Counted from the first letter of the stretch, positions 18,764 through 27,778 are shown. The stretch is 64,000 nucleotides of DNA from Rhodobacteraceae bacterium UBA6197 (GCA_002422085.1 DISZ01000010.1:135438-199437), one strand, 5' to 3'. The notes: generated by a model from the letters alone, not told the origin. Numbers and translations: made by a program.

Positions 18764-19996
18764 TCAGCGCGGCGCGCGGCGGCCAGCAAGGATCGTCTCA
18801 TACCCCTTTTCCGGATGGCGCGGGATCAACAGCGCCAGACAGATCGAGACGCAGGCCATTGCCGCCGCCAACCCGAACACCGCCCCCGGAGCACGCAGCC
18901 ACAGATACCCCAGCGCCGCCGGAAGAAACACCGCCGCGATGTGGTTGATGGTAAAGGCCACCGCCGCCGTCGGCGCGATATCGGCCGGGTCGGCGATTTT
19001 CTGAAAATAGGTCTTCAGCGCGAAGGCCAGCGCAAAGAACATATGGTCAAGAACATAAAGTCCCGCCGCAATGACCACGCCCCAACCGAACCAATAGACC
19101 CCGCCATAGGCCAGAAACACAATGACCAGCCCGCCGTATTCGGCCAGCAGCGCGCGCCTTTCGCCCCAGCGTGCAACGGCCTGCCCCAGAAATGGCGCAA
19201 CCACCATGTTGGCGGCATAGTTGATCAAGAACAGCGCGGTCAGTTCGTGCACCTGAAAGCCGAACCGTTCAACCATCATGAAGGCGGCAAAAACCACAAA
19301 GATCTGCCGCCGCGCACCGGCCATGAATTGCAGCGCATAGTAAAGCCAGTAGCGTTTGCGCAGCACAAAGTGCTTCAGTTGCGGTTCGGGTGCCTGAAAG
19401 CGCGGAAAGGCCAGCGCCGCAAGAACCGCTATCGCCAGCGTGCTGCCGCCGGCGATGCCGTAAACCAGCCCGTAGCTTAGATCGAAGGTCTTCCAGGTCA
19501 GAACCAAAAGCCCGTAGGCCACCAGCGACGCGCCCGACCCGATGGCCACGATACGCCCCAGCACCAGCGGCGCTTGCACCTTTGGGGTCCATTGCAGCTG
19601 CAAGGACTGGTTCACCGTCTCAAAGTAATGAAACCCGATCGACGACAGCATGGTGGTGACCAGCAGACCGCCAAATGTGGGGAACATCGCGGTCATCGCC
19701 GTGGCCGCCCCCAACAACGCCAGCGCCGACAGCGCCAGCGCCTGTTCGCGCACCACCCAAAGCAGCACGATCACCCCGATCGCCAGAAACCCCGGAATCT
19801 CGCGCACCGAATGCAGCCAGCCGATCTCGCGGCCGGAAAAATGCGCCGCTTCGATAACGAAATTGTTGAGCAGCGCCGACCAGGTCGAAAACGAGATCGG
19901 CATCGCCGCCGCCATGAGGTAAAGCAACGCCTCGGGGCGCCGCCAGAAGGGCAACGTCCGGGCGGTTTCCAGTGTCAGGGCGGGGCGTGCAAACAT
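18764..19996 (-). CDS. MFS family transporter
   Basis: A 410-residue membrane protein with about twelve hydrophobic segments, for example LYLMAAAMPISFSTWSALL, LAIGVIVLLWVV, LALSALALLGAATAMTAMF, LVAYGLLVLTW, VVIAAGLYVLDHMFF and the C-terminal VFGLAAAMACVSICLALLIP. A basic cytoplasmic loop (FPRFQAPEPQLKHFVLRKRYW) divides the halves. The substrate is unknown. Start at 19996 (MFARPALTLE) was preferred because the upstream in-frame codons would intrude on the divergent gene's leader. It is divergent from the YeeE/YedE transporter, with 138 bases between. Confidence 0.85.
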   Translation of the reverse strand: MFARPALTLETARTLPFWRRPEALLYLMAAAMPISFSTWSALLNNFVIEAAHFSGREIGWLHSVREIPGFLAIGVIVLLWVVREQALALSALALLGAATAMTAMFPTFGGLLVTTMLSSIGFHYFETVNQSLQLQWTPKVQAPLVLGRIVAIGSGASLVAYGLLVLTWKTFDLSYGLVYGIAGGSTLAIAVLAALAFPRFQAPEPQLKHFVLRKRYWLYYALQFMAGARRQIFVVFAAFMMVERFGFQVHELTALFLINYAANMVVAPFLGQAVARWGERRALLAEYGGLVIVFLAYGGVYWFGWGVVIAAGLYVLDHMFFALAFALKTYFQKIADPADIAPTAAVAFTINHIAAVFLPAALGYLWLRAPGAVFGLAAAMACVSICLALLIPRHPEKGYETILAGRRAPR

Positions 19997-20134
19997 GGTT
20001 CCCGATACGCCGCAGGGCGCCACGCTGCAAGCCGTCGCGCGCGCGGACAGGGTGATTTATGTCAAGGCAGGGATCGTGCTATCGTGGCACATCGGGCCAA
20101 CGTCCTCAGGGAAGTCGCTGGCAGGGAGAGGTGC

Positions 20135-21199
20135 ATGGACATCGTCGCAATTGTCGAGCGAATTGGCGAGGGGCCGACAGCTGCCATTTTCGGCATGATT
20201 ACCGGCATCGTTTTCGGCGTAGCGGCGCAGCGGTCGAATTTTTGCCTGCGCGCGGCAACGATCGAGTTTGCGCGCGGCCAGCTTGGCGACAAGGTTTCGG
20301 TCTGGTTGCTGACCTTTTCGACAGCGGTGGTCTGGGTGCAGGGGGCGCAGCTTCTGGGCCTGTTCCGCGCCGAGGATTCGCGGATCATGTCGGTGCCGGG
20401 GTCGTGGTCGGGCGCGATCATCGGCGGCTTGATCTTTGGCGTCGGCATGGTGTTGGCCCGGGGCTGTTCAGGGCGCCTGTTGGTTCTGGCCTCGACCGGG
20501 AACCTGCGTTCGGTCGTTTCCGGGCTGATCTTTGCGGTGGTCGCACAAATGAGCCTGAAGGGCGTTCTGGCCCCGCTCCGCGACCGGCTGGCAGGGTATT
20601 GGGTGACGCCGGGCGGTGAAAACGTCAATTTGCTGGCAGAGTTGCGCCTGCCCGAGGGGGCGGGTCTGGCCTTTGGGGTCGCGACGGCGGGCTTGGCGCT
20701 TTATCTGGCGCGCAAGAACCGGATCGGGGCGCGGGTGTTGGTCTTTGCCTCGGGCGTGGGTTTTGCGGTGGCGGTCGGCTGGGTGCTGACATGGAGCCTG
20801 TCACAGGTCGCCTTCGACCCGGTTCCGGTCACCTCGGCGACCTTCTCGGGGCCGTCGGCAAATACGCTGATGTATTTTCTGGACCGCAATTCGGTGCTGG
20901 AATTCGACGTGGGGCTGGTGCCCGGCGTGGTGATCGGCGCGTTCTTCGCGGCGTTGATCGGGCGCGATCTGGTGTTTCAGGGCTTTGACGGTGCCGGACC
21001 GATGCGCCGCTCGATGATCGGCGCGGCGCTGATGGGTTTTGGCGCGATGCTGGCGGGGGGCTGCGCCATCGGTGCGGGCGTCACCGGCGGGTCGATCTTT
21101 GCCGGCACCGCGTGGCTGGCGCTGTTTTGCATGTGGGTCGGCGCGATCATCACCGACTTTCTGATCGACCAGCGCACCGCTCAGGGCCTGCCGGCCTGA
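20135..21199 (+). CDS. YeeE/YedE (TsuA-like) sulfur transport membrane protein
   Basis: Polytopic inner-membrane protein of 354 residues. It belongs to the YeeE/YedE family, whose characterised member TsuA imports thiosulfate through conserved cysteines. The two family cysteine motifs are visible: GMVLARGCSGRLLVLAS in the first half and LAGGCAIGAGVTGGS in the second, as expected for the internally duplicated fold. SD GGGAGAGG stands five bases before the ATG. It stands alone, with no sulfurtransferase or TusA partner next to it. The exact sulfur substrate is inferred from the family only. Confidence 0.85.
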   Translation: MDIVAIVERIGEGPTAAIFGMITGIVFGVAAQRSNFCLRAATIEFARGQLGDKVSVWLLTFSTAVVWVQGAQLLGLFRAEDSRIMSVPGSWSGAIIGGLIFGVGMVLARGCSGRLLVLASTGNLRSVVSGLIFAVVAQMSLKGVLAPLRDRLAGYWVTPGGENVNLLAELRLPEGAGLAFGVATAGLALYLARKNRIGARVLVFASGVGFAVAVGWVLTWSLSQVAFDPVPVTSATFSGPSANTLMYFLDRNSVLEFDVGLVPGVVIGAFFAALIGRDLVFQGFDGAGPMRRSMIGAALMGFGAMLAGGCAIGAGVTGGSIFAGTAWLALFCMWVGAIITDFLIDQRTAQGLPA

Positions 21200-21421
21200 A
21201 CACGAATCAGACGCCGGAAAGACCCCTTTGGGCGGGACCGCGCCGCAAGAGCCATCGCCCCGTTTCGCGACATCGATGCGCAAAGACCCATGGGGCGTGG
21301 AGGGCGGACCCGGTGTCTGGCCACGCTGCCGCCAAGGCTACCAAGCACGCACCGACCCTGTTGGCCGGCCCGCACCGGGCTTGGTGCCGATGCGCCCGCC
21401 ACCTCACCCTATCAAGGCAGG

Positions 21422-23617
21422 TCAAAGAAAGCTTTGCGGGTCGATGTCGATTGCCACGCGCAGGTTGGCGGGGGGTTTCAGTTGCGCCACCCATTCGGCC
21501 AAGGCGGCCTGCAACGGCGCGCCCTTGTCGGCCTTGACCAGCATCCGCACCCGGTGACGCCCGCGCACCCGCGCAATCGGCGCCGGCGCGGGGCCATAAA
21601 GCATCGCCCCGATCCGACGCAACGGGCCGTCGCGCCGCGCCAGCGCACCGCCAAAGTCGAACAGCGGCTGCAATTGTGGTCCCGACAGGATGATCCCCGC
21701 CATCCGGCCATAGGGCGGCACACCCTGCGCCCGCCGCTCGGCGGCCTCGGCGCGCCAGAACGCCTCTTCGTCGCCACCCAGAATGGCGCGGATCACCGGG
21801 TGGTCGGGCTGACAGGTCTGAAGCAGCGCCACGCCCCTTTTTTCGGCCCGCCCGGCCCGGCCCGACACCTGCCGCATCAACTGAAACGTGCGCTCGGCCG
21901 CGCGCAGATCGGACCCTTGCAGCCCCAGATCCGCGTCAATCACCCCGACCAGCGTCAATTGCGGAAAGTTGTGCCCCTTGGCCACGATCTGCGTGCCGAT
22001 GATGATATCGGCGCCACCCGCCGCAATGCCGCCGATCGCCTCTTTCAGCGCACGGGCCGAACCGAACAGATCCGACGACAGCACCGACAATCGCGCCTCG
22101 GGAAAGCGCTCGGCCACCTCTTCGGCCAGCCGCTCCACACCGGGGCCAACCGCGGCAAGACGCCCCTCGGCATGGCACGACGGACAGGCCGAGGGCATCG
22201 GTTTCGTCTCGCCGCATTGATGGCACACCAGACGCTTGAGGAACCGGTGCTCGACCATCCGGGCATCGCAATGGTCGCAGCCGATCTGATGGCCGCACGC
22301 CCGGCAAACCGTGACCGGCGCATAGCCCCGCCGGTTCAAGAACAGCATCGACTGTTCGCCCCGCGCCATCCGCGCCGTCACCTCGGCCGCCAGACGGGGA
22401 GAGATCCAGCGGTTCGGCGCCATCGCCTCGGCGCGCAGATCAATCGCCTGCATCTGCGGCAACTCCGCGACCCCGAAACGCGTGGAAAGGTTGATACGCG
22501 TGTATTTCCCGGCTTCGGCATTGGCCCATGTTTCCAGACTGGGCGTCGCCGAGGCCAGCACCACCGAGGCCGAGCACAGCGACGCGCGCAGCACCGCCAT
22601 GTCGCGCGCATTGTAAAGCACGCCCTCTTCTTGCTTGTAGGAGGTGTCGTGTTCCTCATCGACGACGATCAACCCCAGATCGCGGAACGGCAGAAACAAT
22701 GCCGAGCGCGCGCCCACCACCAGTCCCACGCCACCCTCGCCCGCCATCCGCCACAGCCGTCGCCGTTCGGTCTGGGTGACGCCGGAATGCCACTCGCCCG
22801 GGCGGGCGCCGAACCGCGCCTCGACCCGGTCCAGAAACTCCGCCGTCAGCGCGATTTCTGGCAGCAGCACCAGCGCCTGTCGACCGCGCGCCAGACACTC
22901 GGCCACCGCCTCAAGATAAACCTCGGTCTTGCCTGAACCGGTAACCCCTTTCAGCAGCGTGGTGGCGTAGGTCATCGCCCGCACCGAGGCGCGAAGCCGC
23001 GTCGCCGCCTCGGCTTGATCGGGCGCCAGATCCTTGCCCGGCAGAGCCGGATCAAGCCGTGCAAACGGTACATCGCGCGGTGTGTCCTCCTCGTTCACCG
23101 CGCCCGAACTGACCAAGCCCTTGATGACCTGCGTGGTGCAGCCGGCCATGGCCGCCAACTCGGCCAGAACGAAGCCTGCGCCGCCGTGGTCGCGCATCAC
23201 CTTCAGCACACGGGCGCGGGCATCGGTCATCCGTCCCGGCTCGCCCTGCCCCAAGCGATAGATCCTGCGCATTCCCGGCGCATCGCCCAATCCCGGCGCG
23301 CGGGTGGCCAGCCGCAGCATCGCCGGCAATGGGGTCAAGGTATACTCGCCCGCGCGCAGCAGGAACTGCCGCAATTCATCGCGCATCGGCGCCGCATCCA
23401 ACACCCGGTTCACCGTCCGGATGCGCGCCGGATCATAGCCCCCGATGCCCGGGCCCCAGACCACCCCCAACACCCGTCGCGGCCCCAGGGGCACTTCGAC
23501 GAAGGCGCCCGGGAAACACCCGCCCTCTGGCGCAAGGTAGTCGAGCGGCCGCCCAATCGGTTCGGCCGTCAGCACCGCCACCAGCGTGCCCTGCTCGAAA
23601 TACCCCGTCTCAGCCAT
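21422..23617 (-). CDS. priA: Primosomal replication restart helicase PriA
   Basis: Reloads the replisome at collapsed forks. A 3'-DNA-binding domain (residues about 1-110) is followed by a superfamily 2 helicase core with Walker A LKGVTGSGKTEVYLE, DEEH motif IVVDEEHDTSYKQEEG, and SATPSLE. The zinc-binding insert is CRACGHQIGCDHC and CHQCG...CPSC, then motif VI QVSGRAGRAEKRG. It is 731 residues, full length. The region 21200-21421 between it and the convergent YeeE/YedE gene shows no gene and no clear terminator. Confidence 0.97.
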   Translation of the reverse strand: MAETGYFEQGTLVAVLTAEPIGRPLDYLAPEGGCFPGAFVEVPLGPRRVLGVVWGPGIGGYDPARIRTVNRVLDAAPMRDELRQFLLRAGEYTLTPLPAMLRLATRAPGLGDAPGMRRIYRLGQGEPGRMTDARARVLKVMRDHGGAGFVLAELAAMAGCTTQVIKGLVSSGAVNEEDTPRDVPFARLDPALPGKDLAPDQAEAATRLRASVRAMTYATTLLKGVTGSGKTEVYLEAVAECLARGRQALVLLPEIALTAEFLDRVEARFGARPGEWHSGVTQTERRRLWRMAGEGGVGLVVGARSALFLPFRDLGLIVVDEEHDTSYKQEEGVLYNARDMAVLRASLCSASVVLASATPSLETWANAEAGKYTRINLSTRFGVAELPQMQAIDLRAEAMAPNRWISPRLAAEVTARMARGEQSMLFLNRRGYAPVTVCRACGHQIGCDHCDARMVEHRFLKRLVCHQCGETKPMPSACPSCHAEGRLAAVGPGVERLAEEVAERFPEARLSVLSSDLFGSARALKEAIGGIAAGGADIIIGTQIVAKGHNFPQLTLVGVIDADLGLQGSDLRAAERTFQLMRQVSGRAGRAEKRGVALLQTCQPDHPVIRAILGGDEEAFWRAEAAERRAQGVPPYGRMAGIILSGPQLQPLFDFGGALARRDGPLRRIGAMLYGPAPAPIARVRGRHRVRMLVKADKGAPLQAALAEWVAQLKPPANLRVAIDIDPQSFL

Positions 23618-23639
23618 GCCGCGCGCCCAGAGCCGCCGT

Positions 23640-23740
23640 GCCTCCGGCGGGGATATTTATCGCGAAGATGAAATGCCGGTTTCGCCTTTGCAAAAATATC
23701 CCCGGGGGGACGCCGCAGGCGGGGGGGCAGGCAGCCCCCC
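23640..23740. repeat. Dispersed repeat, inverted pair in the priA/transaldolase divergent region
   Basis: The plus copy (23640-23673) reads GCCTCCGGCGGGGATATTT, then CGCGAAGATGAAA. The minus copy (23680-23710) reads CCCCGGGGATATTT, then GCAAAGGCGAAA on its strand. Beyond it lie a small GC hairpin (GCC-TGC-GGC) and GGGGGG...CCCCCC (23722-23740). No gene ends here, since both neighbours are transcribed away, so these copies cannot be ordinary gene-end terminators. Confidence 0.75.
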
Positions 23741-23835
23741 TTCCCGGCCGGCCAAAGAGAGTTGTGTTGGTCAGGGGTTCCGGCATCCGCCACTTTGCGC
23801 TATCACGCGGCAAAACGCCCCTCAGGAGACCAATC

Positions 23836-24486
23836 ATGAAATTCTTCGTCGATACCGCAGACGTTGCCGCCATCCGTGAGCTGAATGACCTTGGCATGGT
23901 GGATGGTGTCACCACCAACCCGTCGTTGATCCTGAAGTCGGGGCGCGACATTGTCGAAGTCACGAAAGAAATCTGCGACATGGTCTCTGGTCCCGTCTCC
24001 GCCGAAGTGGTGGCCACCGAGGCCAAGGCGATGATCGCCGAAGGTTTGAAGCTTGCCAAGATCGCCCCCAATATCGCGATCAAGGTGCCGTTGACCTGGG
24101 ATGGTCTGACCGCATGCAAGGCTTTCGCATCCGAAGGCCATATGGTCAACGTCACGTTGTGTTTTTCGGCGGCGCAGGCGATCCTCGCGGCCAAGGCGGG
24201 GGCTGCTTTCATCTCGCCGTTCATCGGCCGGCTCGATGACATCAACATGGACGGCGTGCAATTGATCGAAGACATTCGCACAATCTATGACAATTACGAT
24301 TTCGACACCGAGATTCTGGCCGCCTCGATCCGCTCGGTCAACCATATCACCGATGTGGCGCGGATCGGTGCCGATGTCATCACCGCCCCTCCGTCGGTCA
24401 TCAAGGCGATGGTCAGCCATCCGTTGACCGACAGGGGGTTGGAGCAGTTTTTGAAAGACTGGGCGAAGACCGGCCAGAACATCTGA
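23836..24486 (+). CDS. tal: Small transaldolase / fructose-6-phosphate aldolase family protein
   Basis: A 216-residue TIM barrel of the short transaldolase (TalC/FSA) subfamily. It catalyses transfer of dihydroxyacetone units in the pentose-phosphate pathway, or cleavage of fructose-6-phosphate. The N-terminus MKFFVDTADVAAI, the motif DGVTTNPSLI, and the Schiff-base Lys83 in NIAIKVPLTWDG are all present, with LCFSAAQAILAAKAGAAFISPF after it. SD AGGAGA lies six bases before the ATG. Sequence alone does not separate transaldolase from aldolase activity. It is followed by a clear hairpin terminator. Confidence 0.92.
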   Translation: MKFFVDTADVAAIRELNDLGMVDGVTTNPSLILKSGRDIVEVTKEICDMVSGPVSAEVVATEAKAMIAEGLKLAKIAPNIAIKVPLTWDGLTACKAFASEGHMVNVTLCFSAAQAILAAKAGAAFISPFIGRLDDINMDGVQLIEDIRTIYDNYDFDTEILAASIRSVNHITDVARIGADVITAPPSVIKAMVSHPLTDRGLEQFLKDWAKTGQNI

Positions 24487-24491
24487 TCTGC

Positions 24492-24519
24492 GTGGCGGCC
24501 AGCCAAGGCAGGCCGCCAC
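24492..24519 (+). terminator. Hairpin terminator after the transaldolase gene
   Basis: Perfect 9-bp GC stem GTGGCGGCC (24492-24500) / GGCCGCCAC (24511-24519) with a 10-base loop, starting six bases after the stop and followed by CCTTTG. The T-tract is weak. Confidence 0.7.
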
Positions 24520-24630
24520 CCTTTGCAGCACTGCCATTGCAGCACCGCGGTATGGGCCAAAAAATACCTGATTTTTCGCGCAACATGTGTATGGTGGCCC
24601 AAAATGACCTCTGAAACGGGCGTTACAGGC

Positions 24631-25335
24631 ATGGCAGAAACCGCACTCGCAGCGCAGTTGCGCGACAAGATCATTTCCGATCCCGAGATGATTCTCGAGG
24701 ATCGGGATCTGATGCGTGCGCTGATCGCCGCGAACGAACGCACCATGGGTGCCAATATCGTCGATCTGCGTGGCGTGGCGATGGAACGGTTGGAGGCGCG
24801 ACTGGACCGGCTTGAAGACACCCACCGTTCGGTCATCGCCGCTGCTTACGAAAATCTTGCCGGCACCAATCAGGTTCACCGCGCGGTGCTGCGGATGCTG
24901 GATCCGGTCGAGTTCGAGGAGTTTCTCAAGAACCTCAGCGCCGAGGTTTCCGATATCCTGCGGCTGGATTGCGTGCGGCTGGTGCTGGAAAGCCTGCACA
25001 ACGAAAACGACCCCGCGCTGCGCCGCCTGGGCGATGTGCTCTGCGTCGCCGAGCCGGGGTTCATCAGCGAATACATGCGTGCCGGCCGCTCGGCGCAGCC
25101 GCGTCCGGTGGTGCTGCGCCAGACGCTGCCCAATTCCGACGCGATCTATGGCGAGGCGGCGGGCTGGATCCGTTCCGAAGCCCTGATGCGGCTGGATTTC
25201 GGCGAGGGGCGTCTGCCGGGGATGCTGGTCATGGGGGCCGAGGATCCGCATCAGTTCAAACCCTCGCAGGGCACCGATCTTCTGGCCTTTTTCGCGGGCG
25301 TCTTCGAACGCGCAATGCGGCGCTGGCTGTCATGA
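24631..25335 (+). CDS. DUF484 family protein
   Basis: A 234-residue protein of the DUF484 family (GAF-like fold), best known as the conserved gene beside xerC in E. coli and many proteobacteria; its molecular role is not established. Family marks are IISDPEMILEDRDLMRALIAANE and NIVDLRGVAMERLEARLDRLEDTHRSVIAAAYEN, followed by a GAF-like half ending LLAFFAGVFERAMRRWL. ATG 24631 (MAETALAAQLRD) fits relatives; ATG 24604 would add nine residues and both have weak SDs. It ends 13 bases before xerC, so the two are very probably co-transcribed. Confidence 0.88.
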   Translation: MAETALAAQLRDKIISDPEMILEDRDLMRALIAANERTMGANIVDLRGVAMERLEARLDRLEDTHRSVIAAAYENLAGTNQVHRAVLRMLDPVEFEEFLKNLSAEVSDILRLDCVRLVLESLHNENDPALRRLGDVLCVAEPGFISEYMRAGRSAQPRPVVLRQTLPNSDAIYGEAAGWIRSEALMRLDFGEGRLPGMLVMGAEDPHQFKPSQGTDLLAFFAGVFERAMRRWLS

Positions 25336-25348
25336 AGGCGCGCGACTG

Positions 25349-26272
25349 ATGGAGCCGGGGTTTTCCCCCGCCGCCGCTGATGCGCTGGACCACTGGCTTG
25401 ACCACCTGCGCGCGCTCGAGGGTGCGGCGGACCATACGCTGACCGCCTACCAGAGCGACGTTTCCGCCTTTCTGGGGTTCTTGTCGCGTCACCACGGCGA
25501 AGGGCTGGGGCTGGGGCGGTTGGCCGACGTCAGCCAGCCGGACATGCGCTCGTTCATGGCGGCAGAGCGCGGTCGGGGTCTGGGCGCGCGGTCGCTGGCG
25601 CGGCGGCTGTCGTCGATCAAATCCTTCATCCGCTGGCTGGCCGATCGGCAGGGCTTTGATGCAACGCATGTGTTGGCGGCGCGGGCGCCGAAGTTCACCC
25701 GCAAACTGCCCCGTCCGCTGAGCGAGGATGCCGCCCGCGCGGTGATTTCGCAGGTTGATACGCAGGCGATGGAGCCGTGGATCGCGGCGCGCGACGCGGC
25801 GGTGGTGACGTTGCTTTACGGCTGCGGATTGCGGATTTCAGAGGCTCTGGGGCTGACCGGCGCCGACACCCCCCTGCCCGAGGTGCTGCGCATCATCGGC
25901 AAGGGCAGCAAGGAACGGCTGGTGCCGGTTCTGCCGGCGGCACGCGATGCGGTGACCGAGTATCTGCGCCTGTGCCCCTACCCCAGCGCATCCCAGGCGC
26001 CGCTGTTTCGCGGCGTGCGCGGCGGGCCGCTGAACCCGCGCCAGATTGCCCGCGCGATGGAGCAGGCCCGGATGAGCCTTGGCCTGCCCGCCAGCGCCAC
26101 GCCGCATGCGCTGCGCCACAGCTTTGCCACACATCTGCTGGCGGCCGAAGGTGATCTGCGCGCGATCCAGGAACTGCTGGGCCACGCAAGCCTCGCCACG
26201 ACGCAGATCTATACCGCCGTCGACAGCGCCCGCCTGATGGAGGTTTACCATCAGGCGCATCCTCGCGCCTGA
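25349..26272 (+). CDS. xerC: Tyrosine recombinase XerC
   Basis: Acts with XerD at dif to resolve chromosome dimers. A SAM-like N-terminal core-binding domain (about residues 10-100) is followed by the catalytic domain. Its residues are Arg in YGCGLRISEALGL, Lys in GKGSKERLVPVL, His-x-x-Arg in ATPHALRHSFATHLL, His in LLGHASLATTQ and the nucleophile Tyr in TQIYTAVD. Length 307 is normal. The start codon is ATG at 25349, just after the DUF484 stop. There is no integrase-type neighbourhood, so this is the housekeeping recombinase and not a mobile element. Confidence 0.95.
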   Translation: MEPGFSPAAADALDHWLDHLRALEGAADHTLTAYQSDVSAFLGFLSRHHGEGLGLGRLADVSQPDMRSFMAAERGRGLGARSLARRLSSIKSFIRWLADRQGFDATHVLAARAPKFTRKLPRPLSEDAARAVISQVDTQAMEPWIAARDAAVVTLLYGCGLRISEALGLTGADTPLPEVLRIIGKGSKERLVPVLPAARDAVTEYLRLCPYPSASQAPLFRGVRGGPLNPRQIARAMEQARMSLGLPASATPHALRHSFATHLLAAEGDLRAIQELLGHASLATTQIYTAVDSARLMEVYHQAHPRA

Positions 26273-26287
26273 TCCGCCGTCTTTTTT
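26233..26287 (+). terminator. xerC terminator with an overlapping alternative hairpin
   Basis: TCAGGCGC (26251-26258) and GCGCCTGA (26265-26272) form an 8-bp stem that includes the stop codon; a T6 run follows at 26282-26287. An upstream 8-bp hairpin CCTGATGG (26233-26240) / CCATCAGG (26248-26255) shares bases 26251-26255 with it, so the two cannot form together. Confidence 0.65.
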
Positions 26288-26401
26288 ACCAGATTGCGCT
26301 GACTTGTCGGTATTTTTCGGCGCAAACCCTCGCGTCTGGAAAGCATTTCTTCATGCTGTGCGCACATCGTCTGGCTGCGTTTGTCCAGAAGGAATGCTCC
26401 T

Positions 26402-26989
26402 ATGAACGTGTCTTCGCTGTCCGGCCTGTCCGGATCCACCGCGCTGTCGCTACTGCAATCGACCGCCTCTTCGACCGCCTCTTCGACGAGCAGCTCGGCA
26501 AGCGCCGAAACCCGGCGCAAAGACGCGCCGCCACCGCCGCCGCCACCTCGATCAGCGTCAGGTGGGGCGGACGCGAAATCCCTGTTCGACGCCTTGGCCG
26601 AAAGCAACGATGCCAATGGCGACGGGCTGTTGTCGCAAGACGAAATCGACGCCGCGCCGATGGCAGGCCTGCTGTCATCGCAGTTCTCGACGATCGACAG
26701 TGACGCCGATGGGCTGCTGTCCGAGACTGAACTGAGCATTGCGGAAACAGCGTTGCGATCAGGCGAGCCGACGGGCGCGTCTGGCAAAGGCATGACCGCC
26801 GAGATGGGCGGCCCGCCGCCGGGTGGCCCGCCGCCGCCGGGTGGCAGCAATTCGGCGACCGATGCGCAGTCGCTTTATGAATCGTTGTTTGATGCCCTAA
26901 GCCACGATGAGTCGGGTGGCAGTAGCACCGTCACGCGCGATGAGGATCTGGCGCAGCGGTTCCTCTCGCTTCTGTCCGAAATCGCGTGA
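26402..26989 (+). CDS. EF-hand calcium-binding protein with polyproline segments
   Basis: A 195-residue protein with two canonical EF-hand loops: DANGDGLLSQDE near residue 70 and DSDADGLLSETE near residue 100. The N-terminus is Ser/Thr/Ala-rich low complexity, and two proline tracts (PPPPPPP and GGPPPGGPPPPGG) flank the EF-hand core. There is no signal peptide; the composition resembles EF-hand proteins exported by type I systems or calcium sensors, but no export signal is proven. The ATG at 26402 follows SD GAAGGAA. It is flanked by xerC and pcs with no evident functional tie. Confidence 0.75.
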   Translation: MNVSSLSGLSGSTALSLLQSTASSTASSTSSSASAETRRKDAPPPPPPPRSASGGADAKSLFDALAESNDANGDGLLSQDEIDAAPMAGLLSSQFSTIDSDADGLLSETELSIAETALRSGEPTGASGKGMTAEMGGPPPGGPPPPGGSNSATDAQSLYESLFDALSHDESGGSSTVTRDEDLAQRFLSLLSEIA

Positions 26990-27079
26990 CACGATCAGAG
27001 GCATCAGGGACGCGATTTCCACCTCACTCCCCTGTTACCGCGCCTTGCCCTTGCGCGCAGTTTGCGGCAAGAGAAGCGC

Positions 27080-27778
27080 ATGGATATACGATGGAAAGCA
27101 CTTTTTGTGCATCTTTTGACCGCCTCTGGCGCGGTGCTGTCGATGCTGGCCATGCTGGCCGCCGTCGAGGGCAAATGGAGCCTGATGTTTCTTTGGCTGG
27201 TGGTGGCGCTGCTGGTTGACGGGTTCGATGGCCCATTGGCGCGGCGCTATGATGTCCAGGTCAACTGGCCGACGTATGACGGCGTGCTTCTGGACCTGAT
27301 CATCGATTATCTGACCTATGTGTTCATCCCGGCTTTTGCGCTGTTTCAATCCGGGCTGTTGCCGGGCTGGACGGGCTGGATCGCGATCATCGTCATCACC
27401 TATGGCTCGGTCATCTATTTCGTCGATACCCGGATGAAGACAAAGGATAATTCCTTTGCCGGTTTTCCGGCGTGCTGGAACATGGTGGTGTTGGTGCTGT
27501 TTGCCCTGCAACCCAACTTCTGGCTGATGCTGGCCATCGTGGTGGCGCTGGCGGGCACGATGTTCACCAATCTCAAATTCATCCACCCGGTCCGCACCGA
27601 GCGATGGCGCACCCTAAGCCTGCCGGTGACGCTGGCGTGGATCGGCTTTGCGGGCTGGGCGGCCTGGGTCGACTTTCACCCCCAAAGCTGGGCGCATCTG
27701 GGCCTTGCGATCACCTCGCTTTACCTGCTGCTGGCCGGGATCGCGCAAGAAATCTTTCCCGCGCGTGGTGCCCGCTAA
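27080..27778 (+). CDS. pcs: Phosphatidylcholine synthase Pcs
   Basis: Condenses CDP-diacylglycerol with choline to give phosphatidylcholine in the inner membrane. It belongs to the CDP-alcohol phosphotransferase family: the signature D-G-x2-A-R-x8-G-x3-D-x3-D is seen as DGFDGPLARRY ... YDGVLLDLIIDYL near residues 44-68. Around eight hydrophobic segments fill the 232 residues. Pcs is found in symbiotic and marine Alphaproteobacteria. The ATG at 27080 is preceded by AGAGAAG; a TTG codon six codons upstream is in frame but less likely. Confidence 0.93.
   Translation: MDIRWKALFVHLLTASGAVLSMLAMLAAVEGKWSLMFLWLVVALLVDGFDGPLARRYDVQVNWPTYDGVLLDLIIDYLTYVFIPAFALFQSGLLPGWTGWIAIIVITYGSVIYFVDTRMKTKDNSFAGFPACWNMVVLVLFALQPNFWLMLAIVVALAGTMFTNLKFIHPVRTERWRTLSLPVTLAWIGFAGWAAWVDFHPQSWAHLGLAITSLYLLLAGIAQEIFPARGAR

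Noticed and set aside
25349..26272. Tyrosine recombinase as sign of an integrated element
   Set aside because: Linked to DUF484 and of XerC type, with no attachment sites, phage genes or composition shift.
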